NCBI GenBank assembly: GCA_036821845.1
Contig: DAISIT010000002.1
Coordinates: forward strand, 1-64,000
Source: JAEUMD01 sp937950105
Lineage (GTDB): Bacteria; Pseudomonadota; Alphaproteobacteria; Rhizobiales; Hyphomicrobiaceae
DNA: 64,000 nucleotides
Direction of reading: 5' to 3'
Numbering within the stretch: the stretch's first letter is position 1; each line of letters starts with the position of its first letter. Positions 63,245-64,000 of this stretch are shown here, one piece after another. The translations under genes were made by a program, and so were the position numbers. The notes below the pieces were generated by a model, which did not search any database, was not told where the DNA came from, and saw only the letters and a program-made list of their open reading frames with translations.

Positions 63245-64000
63245 TCAGCGATCGAGTGCGCCGATGAGCGCCTGCGCGGCGAGCGGATTCCTGTCCTTGG
63301 CGCCGGAGATGAAGAAGGCGAACACGTCGCCCGCCTTCGCCCAATCGCCGACACGCTTCGCCAGCGTGCGCACCTCGGTCGCGCTGACACCCGCTGCTTC
63401 CGCTTCGCTTGTCGTCATCAGGCGCGCGTAAGTGAAATCAGCCGTCCGCTCGTCGATGTGCGGAAAGTCCTCGTCGTCGGCCACGACGATCGCCACGCCG
63501 TGATCGCGCGCCAACCTGTAGAAACCCGGCGCCGCGAAGCTGTCGTGGCGCACCTCGACGGCATGACGCAGCGCTACGCCATGGCGTTCCTTCGGCAACA
63601 AAGCGAGGAATGCTGCGAAGTCCTGCTCGTCGTAGCGTTTGGTCGCCATGAACTGCCAGTTGATCGGGCCGAGCTTGCTGCCGAGACTCGTCAGACCCTG
63701 CGCAAGGAACTTCTCCACTGACGGACCGGCCTCGGCGAGCACCTTGCGGTTGGTGCAGTAGCGCGAGGCCTTCACGGAGAACACGAAATCATCCGGCGTC
63801 TCGTCGTGCCATTTCTCCCAGCTCGCCGGTTTGAAGGTCGAGTAGTAGGTGCCGTTGATCTCGATCGAGGTGAGAGCGCGCGAGGCGAAGTGCAGCTCCT
63901 TCGATTGTGCAAGCCCGTCCGGATAGAACGTGCCGCGCCACGGCTCATACGTCCAGCCGCCGACGCCGACCCGGATGCGGCCTGCGCTGCCGCCGCGCTT
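63245..64000 (-). CDS. DUF72-family protein, 5' end cut by the window
   Basis: Reading from the right edge, the frame contains GRIRVGVGGWTYEPWRGTFYP, TSIEINGTYYSTFKPASWEKW and FVFSVKASRYCTNRK, then LGPINWQF, VEVRHDSF and ADFTYARLM. This is the DUF72 (YecE) TIM-barrel pattern. The start lies beyond 64000; an internal GTG at 63784 is not the real start. Function is unknown. It converges with nasA, with 13 bp between the stops. Confidence 0.88.
   Translation of the reverse strand, partial: KRGGSAGRIRVGVGGWTYEPWRGTFYPDGLAQSKELHFASRALTSIEINGTYYSTFKPASWEKWHDETPDDFVFSVKASRYCTNRKVLAEAGPSVEKFLAQGLTSLGSKLGPINWQFMATKRYDEQDFAAFLALLPKERHGVALRHAVEVRHDSFAAPGFYRLARDHGVAIVVADDEDFPHIDERTADFTYARLMTTSEAEAAGVSATEVRTLAKRVGDWAKAGDVFAFFISGAKDRNPLAAQALIGALDR

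Overview
The window is high-GC DNA with dense, mostly ATGA-coupled operons. It points to an alphaproteobacterium, most likely Hyphomicrobiales (Rhizobiales). The indicators are a DUF1127 gene next to a LysR regulator, a NasT/NasS-controlled nitrate assimilation operon, a fused MrpA/B antiporter, a tripartite tricarboxylate transporter, a candidate Irr-type iron box, and acetyltransferase genes between rpmA and obg. This assignment is inferred from gene content. There is no rRNA, tRNA, CRISPR array, transposase or clear prophage. It reads as ordinary chromosome.

Left part (1-24.5 kb): small envelope and secreted proteins (DUF2147, CAP-domain lipoprotein, proline-rich peptide), an alpha/beta hydrolase and a tail-anchored protein of unknown function. 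A two-gene unit follows (6.3-11.0 kb), encoding a 397-aa unknown protein and a 1149-aa protein with two separate P-loop ATPase domains, the second HerA/TraG-like. After a 1.18-kb gap of visibly lower GC come moeA, a divergent class A penicillin-binding protein, a 955-aa four-helix membrane protein and a small unknown. On the other strand lies a DevBCA/MacAB-type exporter with an Ala/Arg-repeat secreted protein upstream.

Middle part (24.6-45.7 kb): xdhC plus a MobA-like nucleotidyltransferase (molybdenum cofactor handling), a cytochrome b561-type protein, tctA-tctC-tctB, a TerC-family protein, DUF1127/LysR sharing a palindromic control region, and the rplU-rpmA-GNAT-GNAT-obg-GNAT-DHFR-like run on the minus strand. 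Next come an Ntn-type amide hydrolase, an orphan ferric-iron binding protein, an FAA-family enzyme, a DsrC/TusE-like protein lacking the C-terminal active cysteine, MipA/OmpV, trxB, a lipoprotein and a Tat-exported 5'-nucleotidase-like protein.

Right part (45.9-64 kb): a CBS-pair protein, the complete six-gene Mrp Na+/H+ antiporter operon, and then nasT-nasS followed by a leader with an intrinsic terminator. Downstream are nrtA-nrtB-nrtD (nitrate uptake), nirB-nirD (nitrite reductase) and nasA (nitrate reductase). This is a full route from external nitrate to ammonium, controlled by transcription antitermination. moeA and other cofactor genes elsewhere in the window could serve nasA. A DUF72 gene is cut by the right edge.
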